Positions 1 to 10,590 of a stretch of DNA of 64,000 nucleotides are shown one piece after another. The translations under genes were made by a program, and so were the position numbers. Source of the DNA: Alopecurus myosuroides (Eukaryota > Streptophyta > Magnoliopsida > Poales > Poaceae). The notes under the pieces are model-generated. The model was not told the origin of the DNA, ran no database searches, and saw only the letters and a list, made by a program, of their open reading frames with translations. The stretch spans positions 183,023,958 to 183,087,957 of the forward strand of contig CM054062.1 in NCBI GenBank assembly GCA_028641055.1, written 5' to 3'. Each line of letters begins with the position of its first letter. The stretch's first letter is position 1.

Positions 1-585
1 TTTTTATATAAAGAAGCAAACAAGAAAAAATAAAATAAACTAGGCAAAACAATAACAAAGTAACAATATTGGAGGTGAGAGACTCCCATTGCAGAAAAAA
101 ATACTTTTCCTCCCCAGCAACGACGCCAGAAAAGAGCTTGATGGCGTGTGAACACACATTCGTTGGGAGACCCCAAGAGGAAGGTATGATGAGTACAACA
201 GAAAGTTTCTCCCTCAGTAAGAAACCAAGGTTTAATCGGACCAGTAGGAGAAAGTAATCACTTCTGAAGGTTGGTGACAGCTGATGTTGGCAGGGCGCAT
301 TACCAGGCTCAGCAACAATGTGGAATCAGCACACAACACAACCAAGATAATTTGCCCCAACGAAACAGTGAGGTTGTCAATCTCACAAGTCTTGCTGAAA
401 ACAAAGGATTGGACGTATAGTATGGAAAAGAATGTTTGTTTATAGGGAATGAAATGAGAATAGTGTTTGCAGTGAAAAAGAACAGTGTTTGCAGTAGGTT
501 GTATTATCAGTGTAAAAGAAATAACATGCTGGGTAAACAAATTACAGCTGGGCAATTGACAAATAGAGAATGCACCGTAATGCAT
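1..585 (-). mobile_element. Truncated gypsy-type LTR plus primer-binding site (runs off left edge)
   Basis: This is a fragment of an LTR element related to the one at 2331-59684. Bases 139-585 align with the first ~450 bases of the LTR starting at 58125, sharing blocks such as aatctcac...cttgctgaaaacaaag and catgctgggt...aacaaatta. On the minus strand a degenerate primer-binding site lies at 112-128; it differs from the one at 58097-58113 by two transitions. Bases 1-111 are internal leader. LTR similarity stops abruptly near 585, so the rest of this LTR is missing, and the element continues left of the window. There is no coding capacity. The relationship is seen by eye and the family name is not certain. 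Confidence 0.75.
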
Positions 586-1281
586 ATACAAGCTTTATTT
601 ATTCAAAACCTTAATTGTTACATAATACCTACATAACTTGGGTCCTTCATCCATCTTTTTTCCAAATCCATGCATGTTACCGATACATGATCATACTCTA
701 TTTAGATTAATACCCCCTTCACAACTTCCGTTACCATGGCATTTTTTATATTTCTCAGCATGGATAGAGCAGAGAGTTCTTCACGTACTATCAATGCAAA
801 TTTGATCCCCTTGGCCATGGAAATCCACAAGCAGTCTCTCGTGGCCGTGGACGTCCACGGCGTTGATCAACACCTAATCCTACTCCCCGACCAAACCCAT
901 TTTTTGCTGTGGAGAACCGTCACAAGCGTATGCTTCTCATGGGTAAAAAACGGAAAAGTAGTTTGTTACAAAAAAATATATAATATACTAATATGTTACC
1001 TTTCGGTACAATTTGCCTTAATTCATTCCATCAACTCCTGACTGCAAACAATGAGATGCTCTTCTTTCCGATCAAACATCAGGACATACATCATGCCAGA
1101 CGTTAAAAGAAGAATCATCTACATCACTACCACGTACCCAAAATATTATCTTTACCCATAACCGTAACCGTAAGCTCCCTATACTCCTGTCGTGTAATAC
1201 CAATTTAGGATTCATTCGCAATTTAGATAAAAAATTCACTTTTTGGGTAATATACAGGGAGTATCTTTCAGCCCTTAAACC
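586..1281. other. Unassigned 0.7 kb; possible decayed Helitron N-terminus
   Basis: No intact gene is visible. Around 838-970 one plus-strand frame reads a basic SRGRGRPRR stretch, a stop, then PNPTPRPNP and a Lys/Arg-rich tail. This resembles the basic N-terminal leader often found before the Rep domain of plant Helitron proteins. Because the Helitron Rep remnant follows at about 1.3 kb, this could be its decayed first part, but the match is short and low-complexity. Confidence 0.25.
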
Positions 1282-2330
1282 TTGGAGCACCCACAAATTC
1301 TTGCAAACATTGTGGTGTTATGTTTTGGTTTGAAGAACGTCTACGCAGGGATAGGCATACTACAAATCCAATATATTATCTGTGTTGCAAGGGAGGGAAG
1401 GTTTTTCCTAAAGCCATATGATCCTCCACCTCAGCCCCTCTTGCCACATGTTCATATAATTATATGGTTGGCCAAAGAAAGTCCCTTAGATGCACACAAG
1501 ATAAATTTGTATATTTCTGCACAGCTACCAGACCCTCAGATAGATCTAGTCGGTTATGAGGTTGTATCTTATTTCATGGTACATGGACCGGAGCTTTAAA
1601 TAATTCATCACCATGTATGTCTGAAGGTAAATGTACAAAATATTACCCAAAGGAATTCTGTGAGCAAAACAGTATCCGCGAGAATGGATTCACAGAATAT
1701 GCCAGGCCATACAATGGAATAACTGCTACTAAAAATAAACTTGACATCGACAATAGATTTATTGTTCCTCACAATGTTGACTTGGTTGTTAAGTATCAAT
1801 CCCACATAAACGTAGAGAATCTTAATCATGATGGTATGCACAAATATTTTTTCAAATATGTAACAAAAAGGATTTGATTGTGCCTGAGTGGGAATCCAGT
1901 CTAAGTCTTCATCAGGTTCATCTAGTGAAACAGTCAATGAACTTGATAATTATTTGGAATGTCATTGTGTCATACCTAATGATGCTTGCTGGCGTTTGTT
2001 TGAATATGACATTAACTATACATACCCATCTTTCAAAAGGCTTCCTGTTCACCTCCCCCTTGAGAACAATATAATTTACTCAAAAGATGATAATATGGAA
2101 GAAGTCATTGAGGATTACAAGAATATTAAAACTAAACTAACTGCATGGTTCGAGGCCAATATGCAACACACTGCAGCTCGATAGTACACATACATAGAAT
2201 TTCCAGAATATTGGACTTGGCATCAGCAAAAGAAATACTGGTCTTTTCGTCGAGGATCTCATATTTTTTTTGGCCGAGTTGCCCATGTCAGCCCTTCTCA
2301 AGGAGAATCTTACTATTTACGGATGTTGCT
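1282..2330 (+). pseudogene. Helitron Rep/helicase, 5' half (interrupted)
   Basis: This is the N-terminal (HUH replication initiator) part of a Helitron Rep/helicase. The segment near 1440-1475 encodes LPHVHIIIWL, the HUH metal-binding motif. Bases 1617-1877 encode the conserved stretch from the Cys/Lys-rich GKCTKYYPKEFC to KYFFKYVTK, where the catalytic tyrosine is expected. Bases 1888-2184 continue with the typical acidic linker, and 2190-2330 encode EFPEYWTW and HVSPSQGESYYLRML. Decay is evident: a small frameshift with a TGA near 1874-1890 and a TAG after codon AAR at 2182-2184. The reading stops at 2330, where a gypsy-type element is inserted, and resumes in frame at 59690. Helitrons transpose by rolling-circle replication; this copy cannot make a working protein. 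Confidence 0.85.
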
Positions 2331-3163
2331 TGATGGTGTAGATCTTGCACTCGTTGGGATACCCCAAGAGGAGGGTGCGATGAGCACAGCGGTAGGAGTT
2401 TTCCCCTTAGTTAAGAACCAAGGTTATCAATCCAGTAGGTGAAAGAGGACCTTCACAAGGTTGATGCCACTGACGGTGGTGATGGATCACCGGTGTCAGC
2501 AACAACGTGGAACCTGCACACAACACAACCAAAATACTTTGTCCCAATGGTACAGTGAGGTTGTCAATCTCACCGGTCTTGCTGAAAACAAAGATTATAC
2601 GTATAGTGTGGAAAATGGTGTATGCTTGCAGTAAGTAAAGAAAGCAGGAAATTGTAGAGGCTTGTTTGACAGTGTAAGAAAATGGACCGGGGTTCATAGG
2701 TTCACTAGTGGTGTCTCTCCATAAAATATAGCATGCTGGGTGAACAAATTACAGCTGGGCAATTGACAAATAAATGTTGCACCGTAGTGCAAATTCATGA
2801 AATGATGACTACTATGATATTTAGTACGGGCATTACAACAATATACATAGACCGTAATCCAACTGCATATATGACTAATAATCCACCCTCAGGTTATCAT
2901 CCGAACCCCCTTAGGTATTAAGTTGCAAGCAACAGATAACTGCATTAAACAATGTGTGTAATGTAAGCAATGATTGTACACGCGGGCACTCTCACCGCTG
3001 TTTTCTCCCCAGTGGCAACAACACATCCTCCCCCGTCATGTTTCTGTCACTCGAGCACAGGCAAAAAGGAGGCATGAACCCACTATCGATCATAAATACT
3101 CCCTCTTGGAGTCACTAGCAACTACTTGGCCAGAGCAACCACTAGCAACGGAAAACATGCAAG
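2331..3163 (-). repeat. Left (3') LTR of layer-1 element, first part
   Basis: This aligns base for base with 58125-58927 of the right LTR except for scattered substitutions and indels. It is broken at 3163 by the copia insertion. The last five bases, gcaag, are the copia target duplication. The LTR resumes at 42580. No gene is present. Confidence 0.9.
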
Positions 3164-3498
3164 TGTTGGAACGCGTAGAGATAAACAAAACTTTTTCCTA
3201 CGCGGTACTTCCAAGATCTACCCGGGGTAGAAGGCCACGAGTATTACTACTAGACGCGCAGGTGCGGGTTATCGATGCAGCGCGTCGGGGCAGTGCAGTC
3301 CCACGATCCGATCCAGCCGATCCAATCCCACGAATGTCGAAGTGCTGAACGTACAACAGCTCTAACGGTATCCACACGTACAAGGAGGAGCTCCGACGGC
3401 GGACTGCTAGGTCCGGTGCGACGGCTGGACTGAGTTGGGCTAGGGTTCCCAACGCATGGGAGTGGAGTAACGTGCCCGCTGGGTAACCTGCGCCCATC

Positions 3499-3506
3499 TT
3501 TATATA
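3499..3506 (-). promoter_or_regulatory. TATA box of copia left LTR
   Basis: On the minus strand the sequence reads TATATAAA, followed downstream by GC-rich DNA. The same box is found at 27077-27084 in the other LTR. In copia LTRs this is the U3 core promoter. In the 3' LTR it would drive outward read-through if active. Confidence 0.55.
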
Positions 3507-3915
3507 GCGAATGGTAGTGGGCTTCACAACACTTGTGGCCCAATCCCTATGTGAGTCTGACTCACAAACTCAGTCCATTTCCGGTTCGGTTCCAACCCGA
3601 CCTGTACATTTGCTCCCGCTCTTAGAGCATGTCTAGTAGAGCCCCTAAACCCTTAAACCCTTATAGCAGTTTTAAGGGTTGTGGTTGGGTTTGAGGGTTC
3701 TAGTCTTTGCCTCAACCCCAACCTCTAGAACTGTCATATGCATATAACATTTTTCATCACATATCATCATTTCACATATCACAAATATCATCACATTTCA
3801 CATAAAACAATAATCATTCTAGTTATTATTACAACACCAAATAGTACATGCAAGCACATAAAACAATATTCATTCAAATTGTTACAACAATGTTGGACCA
3901 TACAACAATAATTGT

Positions 3916-5277
3916 TCAAATCAAATAGAACAAAGATAAATCATGCGCCACGGGCTGTCCATCTAACTGCCACTGGTGCTCTACTAGATCATCACGGAGC
4001 CGACCATGAGTGGCTCCATCTTCAATGTCACGGTGTGATTGAAGAAAAGCTTGCACACGAGAAGGATTTCTTTCCGGTTGCACACGTGTGCCAACATTGT
4101 CATAGAAACACGGCAAGTTTAACCCCCTCTCGTCCTCTAGGATCATTTTGTGTAGAATCACACAACACTTCATGATGTCTACCAAGGTTTTCTTGTCCCA
4201 AAACCGAGCCAGACCCCGAACTATGGCAAACCTTGCTTGCAAGACACCAAAAGCTCTCTCAATATCCTTTCGGGCTGCCTCTTGTGCCCTTGTGAAATGA
4301 GCCTCTTTTTTGGTTAAGGGCACCCCATTTTTCTCCTTGATGGACTTCACAAGAGTTGCCCATTCAGGATAAATGCCATCGGTGAGACAGTACCCCATTG
4401 AGTATTAATTGTCCATGACTTTGTAGTTGCAAGTTGGAGCATCCCCGGTTATTAATCTTTTGAACAAAGGAGATCTATTGAGCACATTGATATCATTGAG
4501 TGTTCCGGGCAACCCAAAATATGCATGCCAAATCCATGTGTCCTCCGATGCCACGGCCTCAAGCACAATGGTAGCATCACGGCTTTTGCCGCAATACATG
4601 CCGTGCCATGCCTTTGGGAAATTTTTCCATGTCCAATGCATGCAATCAAGGCTACCTAGCATCCCCGGCCATCCCCTTTTTTCATTGGTTTCCATCAATC
4701 TTTTTGTATCTTCCTCGTTTGGTGCTCGAAGATACTTCTCTCCATACAACCCGATGACCAACTTAGCAAATCTACGGACGGACTCGGTGGTTGTATCTTG
4801 CCCAATGCGAAGATACTCATCCGTGTAGTCCGCGGGTACGCCATATGCGAGTACCCGCATTGCCGCCGATATCTTTTGATATGCACTAAACCCCATGATA
4901 CCAGCGGCGGATCTACGACGCTTGAAATATGAAGAGGCCGCCTCACAATCCGTGACAATCTTCACAAATAGAGAACAGCGCATTCGGTACCTTCTACGGA
5001 AGAGGCGAGGAGGGTACGTAGGGAACTCATCGAAGTAGTTTTCCATCAAATGCTGGTGTCCGAGAGCGCAGTTTTGGTAGATGGTGACTCTCCCCATCTT
5101 CGACCCTCTCCTCTGATCCATCATCTTTGCGCGGTCTTCATACGACTGCACGACGATGAGGAGGCTCATCATCTCGACGTCGTCGTCTTGCAACAACTCG
5201 TCAATGTCAGAATCGTCGGATGTCGACCAATCCGACGATTCCGACATTGAGTCCATGACAATTTCGTCGTTGTCCAT
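3916..5277 (-). pseudogene. PIF/Harbinger DDE transposase, one internal stop
   Basis: The protein belongs to the plant PIF/Harbinger transposase (DDE) family, which cuts and pastes the transposon. I start it at the ATG at 5277-5275, which follows an upstream GC-rich tract. The N-terminus is acidic (Asp/Ser-rich, residues ~1-40). The core then has GSLDCMHW (first Asp), GTLNDINVLNRSP (second Asp) and DIERAFGVLQARF (Glu), so all three catalytic residues survive. One in-frame TAA at 4405-4407 separates the second Asp from the Glu; reading resumes in the same frame at 4404 and ends at 3916. Total span is 454 codons including both stops, about the usual length. The lesion and the missing right end make the copy inactive unless the stop is read through. 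Confidence 0.88.
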
Positions 5278-5359
5278 CTCCAAAATGATGCTCTAATCAG
5301 TAATCTACACTAAAACAAAGATGAAAAAACAAAATGCAAAAAAAATTACCTATTGCGCG

Positions 5360-5833
5360 GCCAATGCGGGCGCCGCGGCCGGGGCGGGAGGAGGACGGCT
5401 CGGGGGGCGGAGGCGGCGCTCGAGGACGCCGGGCCGGGGCCGGAGCCGGGGGCGGGCGGAGGCGGTCGGGCGGCGGGAGGCGGCGCTCGGGGGCCGGAGG
5501 CGGGGGCGGGCGGGGGGCGGGCGGAGGAGGCCGAGACCGGGGCCGGGGCGGGCGGAGCTCGGGGGCGACGGAGGAGGCCGGGCGGGGGTGGAGGAGGTCG
5601 GGGCCGGGCGGGGGCGGAGGAGGCCGGGGCGGGCGAGGGAGGAGGAAGCCGGGGACGGGCAGGGGCGGAGGCGACCTGGGGCGGGCGGCGGAGGCGGCGA
5701 TGCGGGCGGAGGAGGCCGGCTCGGGGGCGGAGGAGGCCAGGCGGGGGCGAAGGAGGTCGGGGCGGGGCCGGGGGCGGGCGGAGGCGACCGGGGCGCTCGG
5801 ATGCGGCGGCGGCGCGGGGGGCGGCCGATGCGG
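5360..5833. repeat. Extremely GC-rich imperfect repeat tract upstream of Harbinger transposase
   Basis: The tract is built from irregular repeats of ggcggaggaggccgggg-like units, with nearly every base G or C on one strand and strong G/C strand bias. It lies between the transposase start and the truncated right edge. Long frames in all phases (Gly/Arg or Pro/Ala-rich) result from composition. The many runs of three or more G could form G-quadruplexes. Confidence 0.8.
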
Positions 5834-6683
5834 TCATGGCGACTTGGACACGATTGGAGTCCGACTCTTAATCGATCAATCGGTAGCGGCTCCTAGCAGA
5901 ACGTGCCGACTCCCAAGTGCCATAGAGTCATGACGACATACCTTCCAATGTGACTTTCATCTTAGTCCCTTTTGCCACACGATATACCTTGTCGAACTAT
6001 AGGCGATTTATCGTCATCCCTTAATAGCTCAACTCTCTTCTCGGTCCGTGATATATGATTCATCTGACTAACTCTTAGTCAACAGACTCAGTTAACACTT
6101 AACCGAGTTGCGCATGGCCATGCTTCCGGAATCATATCACTCGAGAGGGTCCAGAGAATATCTCTCCATCCGGAGGGGCAAAATCCCATCTTGATTATCC
6201 ACATCATGCAGCTTGCTTCTCATTCGACCCGCACTCTGCCTTTATAACTACCTTGTCACAGAACAGCGTTTGAGAGAACCTAAGTCGGTGATCCACAACT
6301 CGGATTGTGCGACAATCTCAGGTCTAAGGATTACATTGATTGAGATATGCAAATGATGACATACTCATTGCATCTCAATGTGGGTCAGTCCGACTTGCTA
6401 AACTCTTTAGCCAAGTCTGTGAACGTTCGAATGGCATCACCATGCCCATGACAAGTGGAACCGTGTCATCGGCCAACACTTACATTAGTCTAGGGGGTGT
6501 GTCCAGCACAACCTTAATGACCAAGGACAATCTAGTATGAACAACATGAATATATAGTTCCACAATCGAATCACATATTCAATGACATATATCAGATGTT
6601 CAAACCAAAGGACAACTTAATAACTTTATGAATACATTGGGAATAACATCAGACATGATTGCCTCTAGGGCATATTCCCAACA

Positions 6684-6701
6684 GTCTCCCACTTGCACTA
6701 G
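6684..6701 (-). promoter_or_regulatory. Polypurine tract of copia element
   Basis: On the minus strand CTAGTGCAAGTGGGAGAC abuts the 3' LTR start (TGTTGGG). This purine-rich tract would prime plus-strand DNA synthesis. It lies ~60 bases after the pol stop, the usual arrangement in copia elements. Confidence 0.85.
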
Positions 6702-6760
6702 AGTCAATCATCTTGACATCATATGCCTAGGTATCGAATGCCCATACCTCTCATGTGCGC

Positions 6761-7967
6761 CTAATGCTTAGGCTGTGGTAGCGCCTTTGTCAATGGATCT
6801 GCAATGTTTGCATCTGTGTGTACTTTGCATAACTTGATATCACCTTGTTCGACAAACTGGCGAATGAGGTGGTAACGCATGAGTATATGTTTGTTCTTCT
6901 GGTGTTGTCTAGGTTCCTTGGCTTGTGCGATAGCACCATAGTTGTCACAATATACGTCCAAAAGATTGGACGCGCCCTGAACCACACCAAGATCTATCAG
7001 GAAATTCCTGATCCAAACAGCTTTCTTTGCAGCCTCAGAGGCAGCAATATACTCAGCCTCTATCGTAGATGCAGACACGGTATCTTGCTTGGAACTCTTC
7101 CAGCTCACAGCCCCTCCGTTCATTACGAACACGTATCCAGATTGCGAACGAGAATCATCTGAGTCGGTGAGATAACTCGCATCCGTGTAACCCTTTACAC
7201 CGAATTCCTCATCACCTCCATAAAGTAGGAACATTTCCTTAGTCCTTCTCAAGTACTTAAGGATGTTTTTAACCGCTGCCCAGTGGGCTTCGCCAGGGTC
7301 AGCCTGGTATCTGCTCGTAACACTTAGAGCATAGGAAACATATGACCTAGTACAAATCATAGCATACATGATGGATCCGATTGCCGAAGCATACGGGATC
7401 ACACTCATCCGACTTCGCTCATCAGTCGTCGAAGGACACTGAGTCTTGCTAAGTTTTATACCATGGGACATCGGTAAGAATCCCTTCTTAGACTCTTCCA
7501 TTTTGAATTTCTTCAAAACTTTGTCCAGATATGTACTCTGACTCAATCCAATGAGCCGCCTTGATCTATCTCTATAGATCCTGATTCCTAATATGTAAGT
7601 TGCCTCACCCAAATCATTCATTGAGAAACTCATTTCCAATGATTCTTTGGTTTCTTGCAACATCATGACATCATTTCCCATCAGTAATATGTCATTCACA
7701 TATAAGATTAGAAAATTCACTTTGCTCCCACTAAACTTCTTGTATAAACAAGAATCATGATCGCTCTTAATGAAGCCAAACGATTTGACTACCTCATCAA
7801 AGCGAATGTTCCAACTCCGAGATGCTTGCTTCAACCCATAAATGGATTTCTGAAGTTTGCATACCTTGTCAGCATTAGCTGGATCGACAAAACCTTCGGG
7901 CTGTATCATATACTCGTCCTCAGTTAAATTTCCATTAAGGAAAGCCGTCTTGACATCCATCTGCCAT
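6761..7967 (-). pseudogene. Copia gag-pol, 3' part: reverse transcriptase and RNase H
   Basis: This is the C-terminal part of the copia polyprotein, continuing from 22654. If the chromovirus and one target duplication are ignored, the frame continues as IWQMDVKTAFLNG, the RT palm motif containing a catalytic Asp. The remaining frame is open to the TAG at 6761-6763. It includes QPEGFVDP, YGLKQASR, the RNase H-type KGYTDASY, SWKSSKQDTVSASTIEAEY, and the C-terminal tail KHILMRYHLI. The key RT motif reads YVNDILL (near 7693-7710) instead of YVDD: the first of the paired catalytic aspartates is Asn, which should abolish polymerisation. The two parts together make exactly 1,300 codons including the stop. 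Confidence 0.92.
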
Positions 7968-8766
7968 ATCTCTGTAACATCCCAAGTATGAAAACCACCC
8001 CTAGAATGTTTGATTTCTTGTTTAATTAAAGGATTGCATCATGTCATCATATTTATTCTTTGTTTGCATTTGTTTTGCATCTGTTTTTATTCTGTTTGCA
8101 CAATGGAAATTCAAACAAGAATTCAAATGCTTTATTTCATACTTGCTCTGTTACAATCTTTCAAATAAAAAATTCAAAAACAACCAATTGTTTCCAATTA
8201 AAACCATAAGGTTCAACCATTAAAATTATGGCTTTTAATAATTCAATTAATCCAAATGTTAATTTCAAATTCAAATCAAAAACATTCAAACAGTACCCAC
8301 TTTTGAAATTATGAAATAACCAAAACAATTGTGCTCATTTGTTTCCAATTAAAATCATTTGATCACCCTAATTAAAATATTGTTTTCAATAACCAATTAA
8401 CCACAAATTTCAATCAAATTCATTCCAAGTCAAAACAACACCATAATTCAATTAATTTGAAATTCCAAAACTTGCATTTGGTTAATATTACATAAAGGAG
8501 TTAACCCAAATTTTTCTAATAATTTTTACTAACCCCAAAACTCTCTTTTTCTTCCTAATCCTATTTCTGCAAAAAAAAAATAAACAAAACAAAATAGAAA
8601 AAGGAGAAAGCTTACCCGGGGGGGAGCCCGCGCGGCCCAGCCCAGCTAACTGGCCCGCGTACCCCTTCACCCCCCCCTCTCTTTCTTCTTCAGCAGTACG
8701 GCAGTGATCCTACCGGAGCCACGTCGACGACCGCGGCAGAGCGACGGTCGTCCTCGCTCCCTGCGC

Positions 8767-8776
8767 CCTATATCTA
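8767..8776 (+). promoter_or_regulatory. Weak TATA-like element in chromovirus 1 LTR
   Basis: CCTATATCTA lies where chromovirus 2 has a clear CTATAAAG (28863-28870), and both are followed by a ccctag...ccctagg context and a pyrimidine-rich CTC/CGCC leader. The U3/R boundary would then lie roughly 30 bases downstream. Confidence 0.4.
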
Positions 8777-9433
8777 CCCCCCTGGACCCACGCCGCTGCC
8801 CTAGACCCTAGGTTACCCCTTCTCCCTCGCAGAGCGCCGCCAACCTCTCTCTCACCGGCGCAATCTCTCACTGAACCTCACCGTTGCAACCACCGAGCCC
8901 CACACTCTGAACCCCGCCGGCCATCGCCGTCTCCGATGGCTAACGGCGCGCGCTAGCCACGGGAACGAGCCCGTCGCCTCTCCCTCTTCCGTTTGAACAC
9001 CGCAGCCACCCCGGAGTGCCACCAGAGCGCCGCCGCCGTCATCGACCTGCCGCCACCGGAACTCCCCCGAGCCTCTGCTCGACTCCAACCGGAGGTGAGC
9101 CACCACCGTGCACTCCTCCTCTCTCTGCATCTTGTCCGCGTTCACCACCGCACCCACAGCGCACGCATCCGTGCACGTCCGCAGCCAGCACAACGACAAC
9201 GGCAGCCGCACGTAGGGCTCGCCGCCGGCCAGTGAGCTCTGACGAAGTTCAGTTAACACCTGCACAGGAAAAAGTTTCAGTTAACGAATCTGAAGCTTAC
9301 CTTACCGCGTACCCCTTACCTGACAAGATCCATTCACCACCGCAGTGGCAGTGCACTGCATCCCTCGCGCGCTCGCTCGCGGGTTCGATTCCCCCTCGGG
9401 CGGATTTAATCCGCCCAATTTTTTCGCACGGGC

Positions 9434-9517
9434 GCTGACAGGGTGGCCCCCCCTGTCAGCCACCAGTGATGCCACGCAAGCACACATTGGCCCTAGGCCC
9501 ACTGGCAGTGCCTAGGG
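9434..9517 (+). other. Two conserved hairpins in LTR (chromovirus 1, 5' copy)
   Basis: Hairpin 1 pairs GCTGACAGGG (9434-9443) with CCCTGTCAGC (9451-9460) around a 7-base loop. Hairpin 2 pairs CCCTAGGC (9491-9498) with GCCTAGGG (9510-9517); an inner CACT/AGTG can extend it. The same two structures occur at 19689-19773, 29516-29606 and 39538-39629. In chromovirus 2 hairpin 2 reads CCCCAGGC with GCCTGGGG, so the changed bases still pair. This supports a retained structure, though its function is unknown. Confidence 0.7.
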
Positions 9518-10590
9518 TAGATCTCTGTGCGGTATAAAATGTTCTTAACCTTTTCTGTTTTAAATCAAAGTCCTTTTAAATTGCAGATTGGTCCTCCAAT
9601 TTAAATTGCAAATAACTTTTGTTTTATAAACTCAAATAATAAAAATAAAATATGTGCACTGCTCTAAATTAAATTATCTATCTATCTAACCTATTTGTTT
9701 TCTGTTTTGAATTTTCCAAATGCATTCCAAATTTGAATTCAAACAATTCATTTGTAATTTGATAAAATCCATAACTAATTCATACTTAATCCAAATAATG
9801 CAAATAAAATATTTTTTCCATGCTATTTCAAATAACATTTTCAAATATAATTTTTGTTTCATGGTTTGAGTAATTAAAATTGCTTAAATAATTTAAACCT
9901 TGTTTAAATCATTTAAATTTGCTAAAATCATAACTTGCTCAAATTAAATTATTTTTGAACATGCAAAATATGTTTTCAAACTAGAAAATTATAAACTTTT
10001 CAAATATGAATTTGAATTTATGTTTTGAACAAATAAAATTCAAATAAAATTCATGCTTGTTTTAAATTCATTTAAAACTTGTTTAATCTTGTTTAATTCA
10101 TATTTAAATTATCCTAATTCCTTTTTTCAATATTTGAAACATGTAATCCACCCAAAATTGTGTGTTCTTTTCAAATATGAATTTTTTTATTTGTTTTGAA
10201 CATTTTAAATTGATGAAAACAACAAATTCTTGTGTGACATCTTTAAGTAACCCAAAATTTCCAAACTTAATAAACAATTTTCCAAACTTGTTAAATTCCA
10301 TTTCTACTTGCATCTAATGTTGTTACATTATTGTTTTCATCATGCATGCATCATGGTAATCAACTTACACCTGGTAATTAATTGTAGATCATTTGTTTCC
10401 ACCTTAATGCATGGACCTTTTTCCATATGCAATCCAACTGCATATGGGTCCATTTAAGTTGTGTTACCATGTTAACTAGTTTAATTTGGTGCATCCATTA
10501 ACTTGACATGCATCATCCCATGATTGTGCACTATGCCATGATATTGATTGTTTATCTTTCTGCATTGTTTGTTTGCTTCTTCTCGGATAG

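Larger units (their letters stand above)
3625..5833 (-). mobile_element. PIF/Harbinger DNA transposon, right end truncated
   Basis: The insert sits in the copia left LTR. The left end begins GAGCATGTCTAGTAGAGC, a PIF/Harbinger-like terminal inverted repeat, directly after tta (3622-3624), the usual 3-bp target. At the right edge neither the inverted repeat nor a second tta is present, and 19 bases of LTR (equivalent to 27201-27219) are lost. The right end was therefore deleted after insertion. It carries a DDE transposase pseudogene on the minus strand. The second (Myb-like) Harbinger gene is not seen. Confidence 0.85.
3164..6683 (-). repeat. Left (3') LTR of copia element, with Harbinger insert
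   Basis: LTR sequence occupies 3164-3624 and 5834-6683, matching 26741-27200 and 27220-28031 plus 42538-42574 of the right LTR. A TATA-type core (minus strand CTATATAAAGA, 3499-3508) lies at the same place as in the right LTR. The stretch equivalent to 27201-27219 of the right LTR is missing here, lost at the right edge of the Harbinger insert. Short open frames such as 6340-6540 are not genes. Confidence 0.9.

Noticed and set aside
736..1041. 101-codon frame as an independent gene
   Set aside because: It has no recognisable feature; another frame of the same stretch gives a better, though weak, Helitron leader resemblance.
5321..5933. Long overlapping Gly/Arg- and Pro/Ala-rich open frames
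   Set aside because: All frames on both strands are open because the tract is almost pure G and C; no start context, motif or partner supports a gene.
9381..9394. GGGTTCGATTCCCC, like a tRNA T-loop (B box)
   Set aside because: No A box, acceptor stem or anticodon arm fits around it, and chromovirus 2 lacks it at the same place. Not a tRNA gene.
8852..9438. Open frames in the GC-rich part of the chromovirus LTRs
   Set aside because: They lie in R/U5 leader-like DNA, overlap on both strands, are not conserved in frame between the two chromoviruses, and have no motif.
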